DNA from: Margaritispora aquatica
Lineage: Eukaryota > Ascomycota > Leotiomycetes > Helotiales > Discinellaceae
Assembly: GCA_007644065.1 (NCBI GenBank)
Contig: VJWN01000003.1
Coordinates: 1,054,001 to 1,118,000, forward strand
Direction: 5' to 3'
DNA length: 64,000 bases
Within the stretch, counting starts at the first letter, position 1. Every line of letters begins with the position of its first letter. Under the pieces are notes generated by a model. It was not told the origin of the DNA and did no database searches. It saw only the letters and a program-made list of their open reading frames with translations. A program made the position numbers and the translations under genes. Below, piece after piece: positions 45,379-57,815 of this stretch.

Positions 45379-47637
45379 GTTGTATTATTGAGCCTCTCGC
45401 TTCAAATGAAGACATGAGATAGTCCATTTCGAGACATACGATGCCCTCGAAGTTCCAACACCATGAAGGCGCATTGTGGATATTGAACAACGAAGACAGA
45501 TTTCATATTCGATGCTTCAAAGGTTTTTGCACGTTCTGAACAAGGCCAATTAATTTGCGAATTTCTTCGATGCCAAGAGGATCCCAGCTATACGACGTGC
45601 TGATTGTGATGGATGCACATATTGAAGATGCACATCGACCGCTTAGGAGATGTAGTGGGTGAAGCCGGGAGCTCAAGACATGGATATCATAGTGCTCATT
45701 CAGGAGAGATGAACGTCTGAAGCTTCGAACGAGCTGGGTTTTGAAGAGTTGACTTTGTAGTGTACACTCCTATGCTCCCAAGCCAGACCATGCTGTGTGA
45801 CATCAAGCACCCGCCGCACATGGCTTGCAGAAACGACCCGAGCACAGTGCTTGAATAATAGTTTTGACATGGTTCGATGTAAGCTTCAAACTCAACCCAG
45901 CCACCTGCTTGCTTGTCTGCTTGCTTGCTCTGATAGAAGTTATGCCGAGAAAAGAAAGAGTGAAGATATAGCCTCTCCTCCGCTCTGCCACAAAGAAAAT
46001 CGCAAAGGTACCACAAATTCCATTGAAACTTGACACTGCTTAGTGATATGAAGGCTTCCAAAAACAGGAGTTCATGCTCTGTGGCCAGAAGAAGAAGAAT
46101 TAGCATGTTGCATATTCTGTCTTTGAAGGCGGCCGACGGACCTGAGCAATCATCATCAAGTAGCCAAAACAGGAATAAAATCTAGAAAGAATCCACAATA
46201 CCGGCGAAAGCAGGAACGAAAAGACCGCATAAACAAGGTACGGTAGGACAATGAACAACCTCGAGTGAGACAGATAAGCTCTTTGGTCTCTCGACATGTA
46301 AATGGCGTCTAGAGAATGCTTCCATATGGCGTCGAGAGATGCTGTGCCCCTGCTGGCGGAAGTACAGTCAAACCGTTCCGGCTGCACGTCGTGTAGTATA
46401 TTCGGACTCGTCTTCCCATGTAAGATAAGTGAGAAAGACAGAACAGGCAGCTGCTATTTCGAAGTTCTCTTCTGAGATGTGTTTCTTGACTTCAAGATAT
46501 ACATCGATTGTTGCCGTCAGACCGAGGAACTTGCTTACCTTTATACTTAGTAAATAGCGGCTCTTTCATGCATTCAGCCTCTTTCCCCCTCATATCACAT
46601 ATCATCCAAGCTGGACGGGTATCTTTTTGCCTTCTTAGCCAGAATGTATAGCCTTCTTAATATCCCTAATGTCCGGCGGGTTGGAGATCTACCCGTCAGC
46701 ACAGACATTGATCATGACAGTAGAAACATCAGACGGATAAACCTCAAGTTCGTATTCTGTCAGGTCGTTCCCACAAGAAGACGTTGTAACGGAATATTCG
46801 GCCCGCTAACATCTACACCCGAATGTCCCGGACGTTGTTCCCGCCAGAGTGTGGCGTGAATGTCCAGAGCCACATTTCAGGGGTAAACAGCCCCCAAGTG
46901 ATCCAATTTGTGGTGCAATATATTCTGATGCTCCCCATCTTGAATTCCAGTCCAGAGGTATGCATCGCTTGTCGCACTGCATGCTCGTCTCCTTCTTCCA
47001 GTCTTCTCTCTGCAGTTCCCCCTCATGAATTCCTCTGGAGTTCTCCAGGGTCAGGTGAAGACAAAAGCGATGACTTTACCATCTACAAGCAATCCAAAGG
47101 GCATCAAAATTTCCGTCTTTTCAATCTCAATCTTTACCCCCTCCCCATCACTATCAATCCCACCTGTCAGATATCACATCATTTCCGAGGTCCGTTCAAG
47201 AACGAGGGGAAATATCCAATCACCATCCCTTCCAGCCCTACATACTGGTACTTACCATCCCATCTCAAGGAACATGTTTCAGATTACTCCTTCGGCGATC
47301 ATTCACACGATCCCACAATCTGGGATTCGTGGGGGAGACAGCAAGCCAAGTGGCAGACAATAAAGCCAGCAAATCCAAACGGCCTGTCGGCGACTGGCGA
47401 AATGAACTGACACTCCTCCAATTCAAGCACTCGCCGTCGGCGATCATATAATTAAAATTGCATTTAAGGTGAACACCGTTATGTTTCTTTTGTCCCCGCT
47501 CCCTCCAGAGAGGGAGGCTTTCTTTCTTTACTTCGTTGTTCATGCGAGCGCAAGTCCAAGCACTTTCTTCTCTGTGATGTGAGAGATACAGTACGAAACG
47601 ATATACTTTCCCTGTATACGCGCATTGTTTGCACGCG
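45379..47637. other. Intergenic region, 2.3 kb
   Basis: No gene is firmly supported. A minus frame at 46100-46387 (95 aa) has a hydrophobic stretch (FIVLPYLVYAVFSFLLSPVLWILS) that could be a membrane segment. It is isolated, and its downstream continuation depends on an unproven intron. A plus frame at 46823-47410 has no recognisable content and an unusual Pro/Ser composition. Confidence 0.35.
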
Positions 47638-48577
47638 ATGCACCACACTCTTTTACGCTTGCTGTGTTTGGTCTTACTATTTTGGGGAGGCGCGTTTGTT
47701 GAGGCGGCTGACACGGTCAATATTTTCGCTGTGGACTATCCAATTGTAGCTTATATTGTTGCCTCGGTGAGTTTTGGTTCTCACTAACTGTCGATCAATT
47801 TGTTAACGGCGAATTCTGAGTAGAAAAATGCGGTCACAACCTACGCGATCGCCTGTACCGTAGGAAGCGACACGAAATCGTGTAATTTTGTACAGCCATA
47901 TACGCTGATTGAAGGACCCGAGACCTTGAAGTTCCAATTCACTGCACAACAGGAATCCACCACTCAGTAAGTGTAGTTCTGAAGCGGAGACGAGGATCGA
48001 TCATCCTGTATCTCCACATTAATGTGCGACTGGTTTGAAAACCAACGGTTCAGCACGCGCTGCCATGCTTCTCTAGGAAGGAACATCATAAGGATTGGAC
48101 CATGCTGACATCTGTTGAAGGGATCTCACATTGGCTTGTTCACTTTCGGGTACGACTTCAATGGGTTGCGTTGCAACAGGACTCTCCGATGATGCTCCTT
48201 CAACTCAAGCAATCACCACTACCCAAACGTTCACATACACCGGAGCCACTGCAGCAGCATTCTTCAGTGCTGTGCCAGTAGTCACAAACTCGGCTGCACT
48301 TATGACCTATACCCCAGGAGTATCATCATCCTCGACCAAGATTGGAACAACTCTCCCTGAAAAGGTACCAAGTACCTCTACAAGCGCGAGTGTAACTTCG
48401 GCCATTCAATTGGCGAGCTCGACCAGTAAGAGTACAGCAGGGGCGGCTTCGACTTCAGCGAATAGTTTGCTGGATATTACTCAGAAAAGTGCTGCGTCAA
48501 TCAAAGAAATGTCGTATAGTAGAACATTCTGTATTGGTGGTTTGATGGGAATGATGCTTATGATGGAATTGTTTTAA
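47638..48577 (+). CDS. Secreted Ser/Thr-rich protein, probably GPI-anchored
   Basis: Exons 47638-47766, 47824-47966 and 48121-48577 join in phase to 242 aa. The first exon encodes a signal peptide (MHHTLLRLLCLVLLFWGGAFVEA). The central part is beta-rich with several Cys and conserved-looking segments (YAIACTVGSDTKSCNF, LACSLSGTTSMGC), so it is probably disulfide-stabilised. Residues about 150-210 are a Ser/Thr/Ala stalk suited to O-glycosylation. The C-terminal 15 residues are hydrophobic (GGLMGMMLMMELF), preceded by polar residues, which matches a GPI signal. Proteins of this design are common cell-wall or plasma-membrane proteins of ascomycetes. I know of no function for this one. Confidence 0.8.
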
Positions 48578-49828
48578 CGATTGCAGCTGGCACCAAGGAA
48601 TTGACGAGATAACGATGCAACGAGGATGGATAGGTAGGCGTGCTAGTACTACAAAGGCGGAAATTTTATTGTTCAAAGCATGTTCCTCCAGAGATCTACC
48701 CTCTGAGAGACCACTGCTCCAGCAATGATTCCAATTGTTCGGCTTCCTGGATGATGTCAGAGTCAGTCACTGTCCACGGATTCAGTATATTACTTTCCGC
48801 AAGCAAATTCAAAACATATAATGCACAACTACTCTCTCATGCATGTTGTATGCACGACACTCCTCTTCACAACAGCCAAGTTCCTTGACACCCAACTTGT
48901 GGGCGCACAAACTTGCGTGGGATGTTTTGCGTCCTCCTTCCCCAAATGCGATTGGAGAGACAAGTCCAGGATCTGAACGATCTTCATTCCCCGAGACCAT
49001 CTGCCTCTGAGCAAATAAGAGAATGTATATCTTCGACTAATCGTATTGTGGCAGATTTTAAGCGCACTGTCCCCTTTTTTCATTTTTTTTTCCACCGCCA
49101 CCAGTGAAGTTCGTTGTAACTCTTCTCTGTGATCCCTAAGTATATTCAGCCATATCATCCAAATATGTAGTATCGAAACGGCTATATCACTGCAAATCTT
49201 CGAACGGAGCAGGAAAGTGAGTAAAATGCGGTGCTATACCTAAAATAAGGTAAATATGCTTTGTTTGAGTCAACACTCAGCTGAAATCAAATTAATATTG
49301 GCTTGCATGCGGACGCATTTTCGTGTAACCCAAAGAACGCCGCTGTATCACAACTCACAAAATGAGGAGAAGGGATGTGGTCTAGATCATGCCTCAATTT
49401 TCGAAAGTCGAAGTTAGCTCTTGAAAGGATGAGTGGATGTATTTTGTCCATCTTGATAACACGAAATCATTGCACCGAATTGTATTATTGTTGGTGGTAT
49501 TGTAGAATAACGAGATGCTTGCGAGCCCACGTCTACACAACCGAAGACTGAAATAGATTTCGCGCTTCTCCAGTAAAACTAAGGATTCGATGTCTTGGAT
49601 GTCTTTGATGTCTTTGATGGCGATCTGATCTGACACTTGCCCTTCGGGTAGGTGTGATGGATATTCGGATTGATGCTCCCGTTGCGATTATGATTCGACA
49701 ACCATAATTGCTTTTGTTGAGTTTGGTGTCTGCGAAGGAATCAATCAATGGCATTGATGCTACCCTTTTGGACTGGGTACCTTGAACTTTCAGAGGTTTG
49801 CTGTAAAGTCTTGATGTTTTGCTGCTTT

Positions 49829-49896
49829 TCTTTCTTTCTTTCTTGCTTGCTTTCTTTCTTCCTTTGCCTTTGCCTTTGCCTTTGCCTTTGCCTTTG
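49829..49896. repeat. Pyrimidine-rich microsatellite
   Basis: CTTT/CTTG units run from about 49829 to 49860. They are followed by six perfect copies of CCTTTG at 49861-49896. Confidence 0.85.
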
Positions 49897-50086
49897 AATG
49901 CATAGTGGTCATGGTTTATGGAAATCCCAAGCTGTCGGGATCCGGAAGGAAATCGAGTTACCTAAGGTACCTCCCTCCCTACCTTACCCTTTCGGTCCCC
50001 ACCTTACCCTTACCACCTTACCCTTACCATACTAGTGTCGGTAATTATGGAGACGAATCGAGAATTAGGTGGGGAATGCAGAGAAG

Positions 50087-50116
50087 GTGCAGCCTAGTGC
50101 AGCCTAGTGCAGCCTT
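50087..50116. repeat. 10-bp tandem repeat, three copies
   Basis: The unit GTGCAGCCTA occurs three times in a row; the last copy ends in T instead of A. Confidence 0.85.
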
Positions 50117-50877
50117 TCCCTCATGGAGGTAGAAGGGAAGGGGACCAAAAGGACCAAAAAGGCCATATGACGACATGAGGCTGGGTACTGAACTGGTAGG
50201 CAGTCCAGTAGGCACTCCCTCTACCGGAAGAAAGGCACACAGAACCCCTGGCCAACAACCAGCACAATCCTACCTACCAACCTACCAACCTACCAACAGT
50301 CTCCCTTTTACTAGTACCTTGCAAGACATATACAGTACAGTATCCACATCTCCACTATCCACTCCTACAGTACCACTTCTAGCAAAAAAAAAACCCCCCC
50401 CCATTTCTCTGTGGACAGGCACTGACAGGGCCTGAGCCCAAACCTGAAAGAGACACAAATGTGGAATCCACCCTCAGAAACCCACACCACACACTACGCA
50501 CCACACACTACACACTACACACCAGACCATTGAAACCCCATTGTCACTACCACTACCACTACTGCTACCGCTACCGCTACCGCTACCGTACCGACCGGTA
50601 CATCCTCTTTCTTCAGCCATGTCTCTTGCTTCCGTTTCATTCTCTCAATCCTCACTGCTAGGTGATGATCACCAATCCCACTCTTTTTCGCAGTTTTACC
50701 ACTTAACTTGTTCGTCGTGTTCATCGTGTTCCGTCTTATTCGTCCCACATGTCCAGGACTCTTCATTAGCTGTTAATTCACCCATCGCTTCCTTTCATCT
50801 GATGTGCCAACACTGAAGGGAACTTCTGTCGCGTGCTTGCAGCATGAATTGATTTTTCGATTAAGGAACACCCCAGG

Positions 50878-53800
50878 TTGGAGGCAAGCCGTATGCCGCC
50901 TGCATCCGCTTATTTCAAGAGCTGCGGATCCGGTGTGGTTGCATCTATCATGGGATGTTGCGAAGGCAGGAAAGGACCTCGGGAGGATGTAGACCGACCA
51001 TTGGTAATCGGCACTGGACGAGAGCGACCAAATACGGAGGGATTGGAGGAGGACGAGAGGGAGATGGGGGATCTAAGGGTGAATGGCAAAGATGAAGAAG
51101 AGGAAAAGTCTAAACAAGAGTCCGAGGCCAGTGGCATCACCCAAAGTACGAGCAATACGTCTGAAGGCATACCAACAACCCTCGTGGAACCTCCTCTAGA
51201 TGCGCCCCTTCCAACCTCAATATCTCCACCATTATCACCCTTCGAAGCCGAGTCTGAAGAATGGACGAAATTCCTTCCTACAACAGAGCAAGTAGAGTTG
51301 TTCAAAAATACGGATTGGTCGGCAACACATCTCGGTCCACTCTCGAAATGGAGTACCACACTTCGGATATATACCTGTAATGTTTTCGCAGATTCTCAAG
51401 CTGCTATACTGTACATGGGGCCTCATAAAGTCTCGATATACAATGAAGCGTTTATTCCTCTAGCCGGCAAGTTGCATCCAAAGGGAGTATGTTTATCTCC
51501 AATTGTATTTCCCAACAATTAATGTTGTAGAATTGTTGCAGGATATTAGGATATATAGTCCAAAGACATGTCTTGCATACTCAACTGAGACTCATTTGAT
51601 GCACTCACTAACACGAATACAGTTAATGGGCGTACCATTTGGAATAGCTTTTGCGGAGATAGATGCACCAATGGCTCCAGTCTTCAGTCTAGCCGAAACT
51701 TCAGGTCGAGCTGCTGATGTGAATGAAATGGAAATGTTTGTGGAGCGTAATAAGTTTGTAGAAGAGACCCATTTCACTGGAAATTTCACTCCTTTGAGAA
51801 GCTCAACAGGGAAAGTCGAGGGTTTTTACAACGTCGTGCATGAGGTTACAAAGATAGTCATCAATGATCGGAGGAGATCGATGTTGGACCTGCTGGAGGC
51901 TCCTCCGACGGGAGACATGCTGAACTTAGCGAGCTACATTATTCCTGTCCTGGACACCAACCCTCGGGACGTTCCAATGGCCATTCTATACAAACTAGAA
52001 GAGGGTACAGACCCGAGCTCGGAGGCCTTTTCATTGTCACTACGTGGAAGCATTGGTATACCTGCAGGGCATCCGCTCGCTGCAGAAAAAGTTGATCTCA
52101 GTAGCACTGAAGGTTTAGCTCCATATCTACGAAAGTCAAAGTCTAAGATGACCACGATACCCACGAATGAACAATTTAATGGTGTCGAGTGGAAAGGGTA
52201 CTCCGAACCTAGCAACTCAATCGCAATTTTGCCCATCATCGGTCTCGAAGATCGCTTATTTGGCTTCTTGGTACTAGGCACAAACCCAAGAAGACCAATT
52301 GACAACTATCACGACCAATTCATGCGTGATATTTCGACAAAGACGGCGTCCATCTTTGCCACAATCATAAGTGCTGAAGAAACAAGTACACGGGCAGAAC
52401 GCCTCGAGAGATCACTTGCGGACAGCATGAAGCAGATTCGCTACATGGCCGAGAACGCATCTGTGGGCATGGCATACGTATCTCCAGATGGAATTATCAG
52501 ATGGTCAAATCCACAGTTCTTCACTATCACTGGACATACAAGGGAGGAAGACTTGCAAGATGTTTTATCATTCCTTGATGTCTACGCCGAAGAAGATCGA
52601 GAAACAGCTAGCGATGTTTGGAGGAGATTATTTGCTGGCGAACACAATCTTTCTATCGAATTACGACTGAAGAGATTATACCAACCTCCTTCAGGTGAAG
52701 CGGAACAAGCCCGAGTCCTTTGCCATTCCAGTGCAAGACTCGAAGATGGTGAGGTCAAATCAGTGATGACAATTATCACAGATGTTTCCGCTTTTAGGTG
52801 GGCTGAGGAGTATGAGGCACGCCGAGCTACACAGGCAGAGACAGCCAAGCGTCTGCAGGAAGACTTCATTGACTTCGTTTCGCATGAGTTACGGAATCCG
52901 CTGTCTGCAATTTTTCAGCTCGCCGAAACCATTGTTACGTCTTTTCCTGTTAACGACGAAGGGACACCTGTAAACAGGGTGGCACTTGCTGAGGCACTAC
53001 GAAATAATATTGAAAATGCGTCAACGATTATAATGTGTATGTACCTTTTTCATATGTTCTTCTCCTTCATAAACCCCCTTGACATATCCTCGCTTGACTT
53101 GACCGCCACATGCTGACAATTTGAAAGGTGCTGAACACCAAAAGAGGATTGTTGATGATGTTTTGACATTGTCAAAATTGGATTACACGATGCTCACGGT
53201 AACTCCTCGACCAGTGAGACTGCCAGGTTTAATTGAACGATGGATGATGATGTTTGAAACTCAATTGGCCTCTCAAAAGATCAAACTGACCATCCTTTCC
53301 CATCCCTCCATACTGGATAAAAGCAATGCTTGGGTTCTTTGTGATGAATCTCGTGTGCAACAAATATTTCTTAATCTAGTGAGTGTCACATTGCTACGTA
53401 CTTCCCTTGGCTACTGTCTGGTGGTATAATGCTTCTTACCTTCCTGTGTCCTGGTTCTATCTTTCCTCGGCGAATCAACGACTAATCTATTCTCCCTACA
53501 GATGACAAATGCAATCAAATTCACCAAAAACGAGAAACTTCGTGAATTAACCATTGAATACGCTGCAGTTCCGGCTGAACCAAAGTCGACTCTATCATCA
53601 CAGATAAATTGGGCGCCAAACCAGCGGTTGCTCCAGGATCTCACATTAGAGACAGGTTGGGGACTCGGACGTCCAGTCTATCTGACATTCTCAGTCAAGG
53701 ATACAGGCATTGGCATGACCTCTAATGAGATTCAGAGGCTGTTTGGAAGGTTCGAGCAGGCCAACGCGAGGACTACGATTAAATATGGTGGCTCTGTAAG

Positions 53801-54605
53801 TACTATCACGCCTTTGCGTTTGGCAAGGGAATTCAACCATCAACGACTTTGACTTCAGTGCTGACTATTCAGGGACTTGGCCTTTTCCTCTCGCAGAGAT
53901 TGGTAGAAAGACAAGGAGGTGCCATAGGAGTAATGTCTAAACCCGGCAACGGCAGCACATTTGCCTTTTACGTCAAATCGCGGCACGTAGAAGACGACGC
54001 AATACCAGACATGAAAATACCACCACCACTTTCACGGGCGATATCATACACTTCTGACCCCTTGGCCTCGATCCCCCAACAAATTCATGTTCTCCTAGTC
54101 GAAGACAACATCGTCAACCAAACAGTCGTGCACAAACAACTCACCAAAGCCGGTTGCATAGTCTACGTCGCTAATCACGGCGTCGAAGCCTTGGAGGTGA
54201 TTCGTTCGAGTGATCTATGGCACGAGACGACACCGAAATCTGTACATGTGGATATCATACTCATGGACTGGGAGATGCCGATTATGGATGGTTTGGCCTG
54301 TAGTCGGGAGATTAGGGAACTGCAAATGGCGGGCAAGATAACGAGACCGATTGAGATTATTGCCACGACGGCGAATGCGAGGCAGGAGCAGATCCAGATG
54401 GCGCTTGATAGTGGTTGTGTACGTGCTATTTCTTCTGTCTCCTCTGTGGCGAGATAACGGAATGGGAGCTTTGCTGACCACATCACAGGATTGCGTGGTG
54501 TCGAAACCATTCCTGGTGAAGGACTTGCTGATCAAGATTCGTGACCGGCTGAACGTGGCTGCAGCTTCGAGGATCAGTACGCCACGAGCCACGACGGGGC
54601 CGTGA
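50878..54605 (+). CDS. Hybrid histidine kinase with PAS and receiver domains
   Basis: A two-component sensor kinase that would pass phosphate from its own His to its receiver Asp and on to a phosphotransfer protein of the Ypd1 type. Exons 50878-51486, 51623-53036, 53128-53378, 53502-53795, 53873-54418 and 54489-54605 join in phase to 1076 aa. An N-terminal PAS/GAF-like region includes DWSATHLGPLSKWS and a GAF-like section ending FGFLVLGTNPRRP. A PAS domain follows (about 472-590; VGMAYVSPDGIIRWSNPQF). The H box is DFVSHELRNPL (His near 622). The N box is MTNAIKFTKNE, and DTGIGM and GLGLFLSQRL are the G boxes. The receiver starts LLVEDNIVNQ near 928 and has the phospho-acceptor Asp in ILMDWEMPIMDG near 987 and the Lys in SKPF in the last exon. 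No transmembrane segment is evident, so it is probably cytosolic. Alternative ATGs lie 15 and 57 bp after the one chosen. Confidence 0.93.
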
Positions 54606-55738
54606 CATCTTGACCAAGACAGAAGATAGATGACAGAAGGCAGAAGAGTAGAGATGAATGTTTAGAAGGGAGTAGAAAGAGGATGTGTCACGGAACGGAG
54701 CGGATATACTGTAGTTGTCGCCATGATGGGAAGGCGCTGGTATCTGAGGAGCTACACATGATGAGCTATTTGTTGCTGACTGATTGATTAAATGATACCC
54801 ATGTAAGACATACATACATACCTCGATATAAAAATTTAAAATGGGCTGGAATTGAATGCATGATCTTTTTGTGCTGTGTATTGGGCATATGTATATGTTT
54901 GAAGCGTGATTTCGTTTCGGTCTGTACGGTAAGTAAAGCACTTGGCCTGGAGAGAGTCGTGCAGGATGGTGGATCATAGATGGTAGATGATGATGGTAGA
55001 TGATGGCGTCGAAAAAGGTAATCTTACAAGTTCCTATATCTACTTGTAGTGTCCGTCTACCTGGATTGAGTTGAGTGACTGAGGATAATTGATACCTCGC
55101 TTAGAGGTAGGTAGACGTAGACTTCAGGAGGTGGACCGCGCCTCCACACCTACACGGCTACACGCCTAAAGTAAGTCTTACCTTTACCTTGCAGCTTCAC
55201 ACCAGGGTAAACTGGTTCCTAGAAAGCGAATGCAGAGACGTGAGATCATTGATGGTGAGTGTGGTGGTACATGGACGTGGTTTTCATAAGCACTTTATAT
55301 GTAGATGAGACTTGAGGCCGTGAAGGAATTCTTGCATGGACGTACATAGATGTCTAGTCTAGGTACCCTTTGAGGAAGAAAGAAAGAAAGCAACAACGCA
55401 ACAACGCAACAACGCAACAACGCAGCTAATCTACATATATTCTTGAAATCATCGTGAGACCTTTTTTCTCTCTCTCAAAATATACCTTACCCGGTAGCCA
55501 ACAAGGAAGCAAGTAAGTAAATCGTCATCTCGTCTGTAATAATTTCTGGGTATCAAAGAAATAGACCGTGTGGAAGAGATTGAGGGAATAGTCTCCTCCT
55601 CCATCCTAGCTGACCCAGCTTTCCTTGACTTTGTGCAAGCTTTTAACACCATAACGCCAGAGTGCCCCATGCCGCTAGAAAGATACTGATCCAAACTCCT
55701 TTCCGAAAGCAGAGTAAAAGTAAAGTAAATCGCATCGC
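54606..55738. other. Intergenic region between convergent kinase and J-protein genes
   Basis: No gene is supported. It contains a four-copy CAACAACG repeat (55391-55422) preceded by AAAG units. It also contains several short AGGTAG/TACCT strings near 55085-55200 and 55360. Confidence 0.4.
55391..55422. repeat. 8-bp tandem repeat, four copies
   Basis: The unit CAACAACG occurs four times without variation, directly after GAAA/AAAG units. Confidence 0.85.
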
Positions 55739-56704
55739 CTAGGCAGCTTTGCCCCAAGCTTCATCAGCACCTTCGTCTTTTCCGGCCGCGCCAACAATCA
55801 GTTCCAGGAACTGGCTGACTCTGTCGTTTAATATTCCTGCTCTTCCTATGGTTTCCGTAGGCACGATCCCTCGTGCCTGTAATCCTGCTGCTTTGGCCCT
55901 CCATGCCTTTTCTTCTCGTTGCTTCAACGCACGATCAACTCGCATCGGCACGGCTAGTGTGACTCGAACGAGATGCACCGTCAATCGTGCCCTGCCTAGC
56001 AAATCGAAATAGCCCAGTCCCATCAACCGCTTTTGTACTCTGTTGATCCTCCCTAATTCGATGTATATCAAAAGAGCGTATGTGCGAGTCGTCAAGACAA
56101 GCTCGCGGATCCGTATGAAGTTCCGTTCGAGATTGATGACTACCTCTTTGCTTACTAGATTCGGGTACCTTGCATGTGCGGACTCGAGCCATCGTCTGAC
56201 AAGGACGAAATCCCCTGTCATGAATTCGTGGAGGATGGCCTCCACTGCACTTCGAAATGTGTGTTCGCCGCCGAGGAAAGTGGTCTTGTCGGGTAATTGT
56301 GAGGAGGTAGGTTTCGAGGCTCGGTCGTATGTTCTTCGCGCACTGGGTGATTTGAGAATATCATATGCAAACCCGAGTCGTTGGAAGGCGCTGGTAGATA
56401 GAGGGTGGAAGGGAGGCTTGTCTGGATGACATATTTTGGATCGTTCGAGGTAACATCGTCGCAATTCAGTCGAGGAAGCGACTCTTGACGCTCCTAGGAT
56501 TTTGTATAGCTAGATAGAATTAGATTGAGATTATAGAATGTCAAAGTCATGGGATAAAGTCGTACGTCTTCTTCGTGGAGGACATCTGTGGTGGTGGTGT
56601 TAGTTTTTACTCTCGTCACATGTCAGTATTAGGAAATGGGAGTACATACCGTATAAAATGTCGTTCTTGACAATGGATTCGTTCAGATGATCCTCATCAG
56701 ACAT
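55739..56704 (-). CDS. J-domain (DnaJ-like) protein
   Basis: Exons 56650-56704, 56566-56585 and 55739-56509 join in phase to 281 aa; the middle exon is only 20 bp. The J domain starts YDVLHEEDLYKILGA and has the HPD motif at 53-55 (ICHPDKPPF), so it should stimulate an Hsp70 ATPase. FQRLGFAYDILKSPSARRTYD completes helices III and IV. No Gly/Phe or zinc region follows. The remaining 190 residues form a helical C-terminal region with a conserved-looking part (FMTGDFVLVRRWLESAHARYP and IYIELGRINRVQKRLMGLGY). The protein ends in a basic-to-acidic tail. Client and location cannot be told; class C (J-domain only) is clear. It lies head-to-head with the FIG4 gene, 1.1 kb apart. Confidence 0.88.
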
Positions 56705-57166
56705 TGCGGAGTAACAAAGGCATTAGAATATGAGGCCAAGGGAAGGATAGTAAAACATATTTTAGAGAATATTAGAATGTAAGAGAAGATCTGTGTATCT
56801 GTGTAGGGAAATGTTACAAAAGGAGTGAGGAAGGGAAAAGTAAGATCCTCGGGAGAACTGCAGGGCGAAGGCAAAAACATAAATCGATGGTCGATGGTCA
56901 ATGGTCGGTGGTTTCGTTTGTTCGTTGGATGGAAATCATATGTGAAAGTCCACCGCCTACTAAGAACCAAGGACCAACGAGATGTGCCCACGGTAATTGA
57001 GTGATTGATTGATTGCATGTGAATTCATGTGTGGGATATACGAGAAACGTGGGATTGGGGGGGGGGGGGAGTCTGAACGTGGGATGGGATGGGGATGATG
57101 AGCATTGGAGAGGATAAAGAGGGAAAATAGAAACCTTTGAATAATTTGCATGTGATTAAAGTACCG

Positions 57167-57226
57167 ACCAGCCTTACCACCAGCCTTATCACCAGCCTTA
57201 TCACCAGCCTTATCACCAGCCTTACC
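57167..57226. repeat. 12-bp tandem repeat, five copies
   Basis: The unit ACCAGCCTTATC (outer copies ACCAGCCTTACC) occurs five times head to tail with no gap. Confidence 0.92.
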
Positions 57227-57421
57227 TTGAGGGACTTACCACTTACTGTACTGTAAAACTAATAAACCTTGGCAACTATGACGATGGGACCATACATACC
57301 TTTAATCATGCTTACCTAAGGTCTGGTGGCCCACAGTCGGCCCTATCTTTATCCGGGAAATATCCGACTCAGTGGGTTCGGCATTGCATTTAGATGGAGG
57401 TTAAAGTACAGCCAGTACCTT

Positions 57422-57441
57422 ACCTTATGGTCGCATAAGGT
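57422..57441. repeat. 8-bp-arm palindrome
   Basis: ACCTTATG and CATAAGGT are perfect reverse complements separated by GTCG. The element lies 375 bp upstream of the FIG4 ATG. Confidence 0.8.
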
Positions 57442-57815
57442 GAGAATCTTACGAATAAAGTACAAAGTGGACATAATCAAGTTCTATCCTTGTGTCACAG
57501 TCTTTTACACATTGAGAATACGCTTCGGTTTAATCAGTAATTGTTTTTCTTATTGTGTTTCTTTCTTTCCGATGACCAAACATTAGCCTCGTCTCCCTCG
57601 TTCTCCTTGGCGTCCCGAGATTCGAGATCATTTCCAAGATCCGGGGAAGTTAGATTCAGCCTCCCAGACAATCACCTCGGAATATTGAAAGTGGTAAAGC
57701 TCCAACAATCAAGCTTCAAGCTTCAAACTCCAGGATCCATGCTCCACTAATGGTGCACATTGACGAATAACACACGACAATGCAAACACGATAATACATA
57801 AAATCACCAGCCACC

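Larger units (their letters stand above)
48578..50877. other. Repeat-rich intergenic region, 2.3 kb
   Basis: No supported gene. The right half (49.8-50.6 kb) is dense in simple repeats: CTTT/CTTG runs, CCTTTG six times (49861-49896), ACCTTACCC-type strings near 49980-50030, and GTGCAGCCTA three times (50087-50116). It also holds CTACCAAC units near 50275, an A-run joined to a C-run near 50388-50402, and ACCACT/ACCGCT triplets near 50540-50590. It lies directly upstream of the histidine kinase gene and so overlaps its probable promoter. Confidence 0.5.
56705..57815. other. Intergenic region between J-protein and FIG4 genes
   Basis: A divergent interval with no supported gene. It holds a poly-G run near 57057-57069, the 12-bp tandem repeat at 57167-57226 and the palindrome at 57422-57441. 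An ORF that crosses the tandem repeat on the minus strand only translates the repeat. Confidence 0.5.

Noticed and set aside
46823..47410. 195-codon plus frame
   Set aside because: It has no motif and no splice-consistent neighbours; left as intergenic.
50910..51359. 149-codon minus frame rich in Ser at the start of the kinase gene
   Set aside because: It is antisense to the acidic N-terminal coding region of the histidine kinase and has no domain.
56960..57216. Minus frames translating a repeat as RLVIRLVI
   Set aside because: They only read the 12-bp tandem repeat and the poly-G flank.
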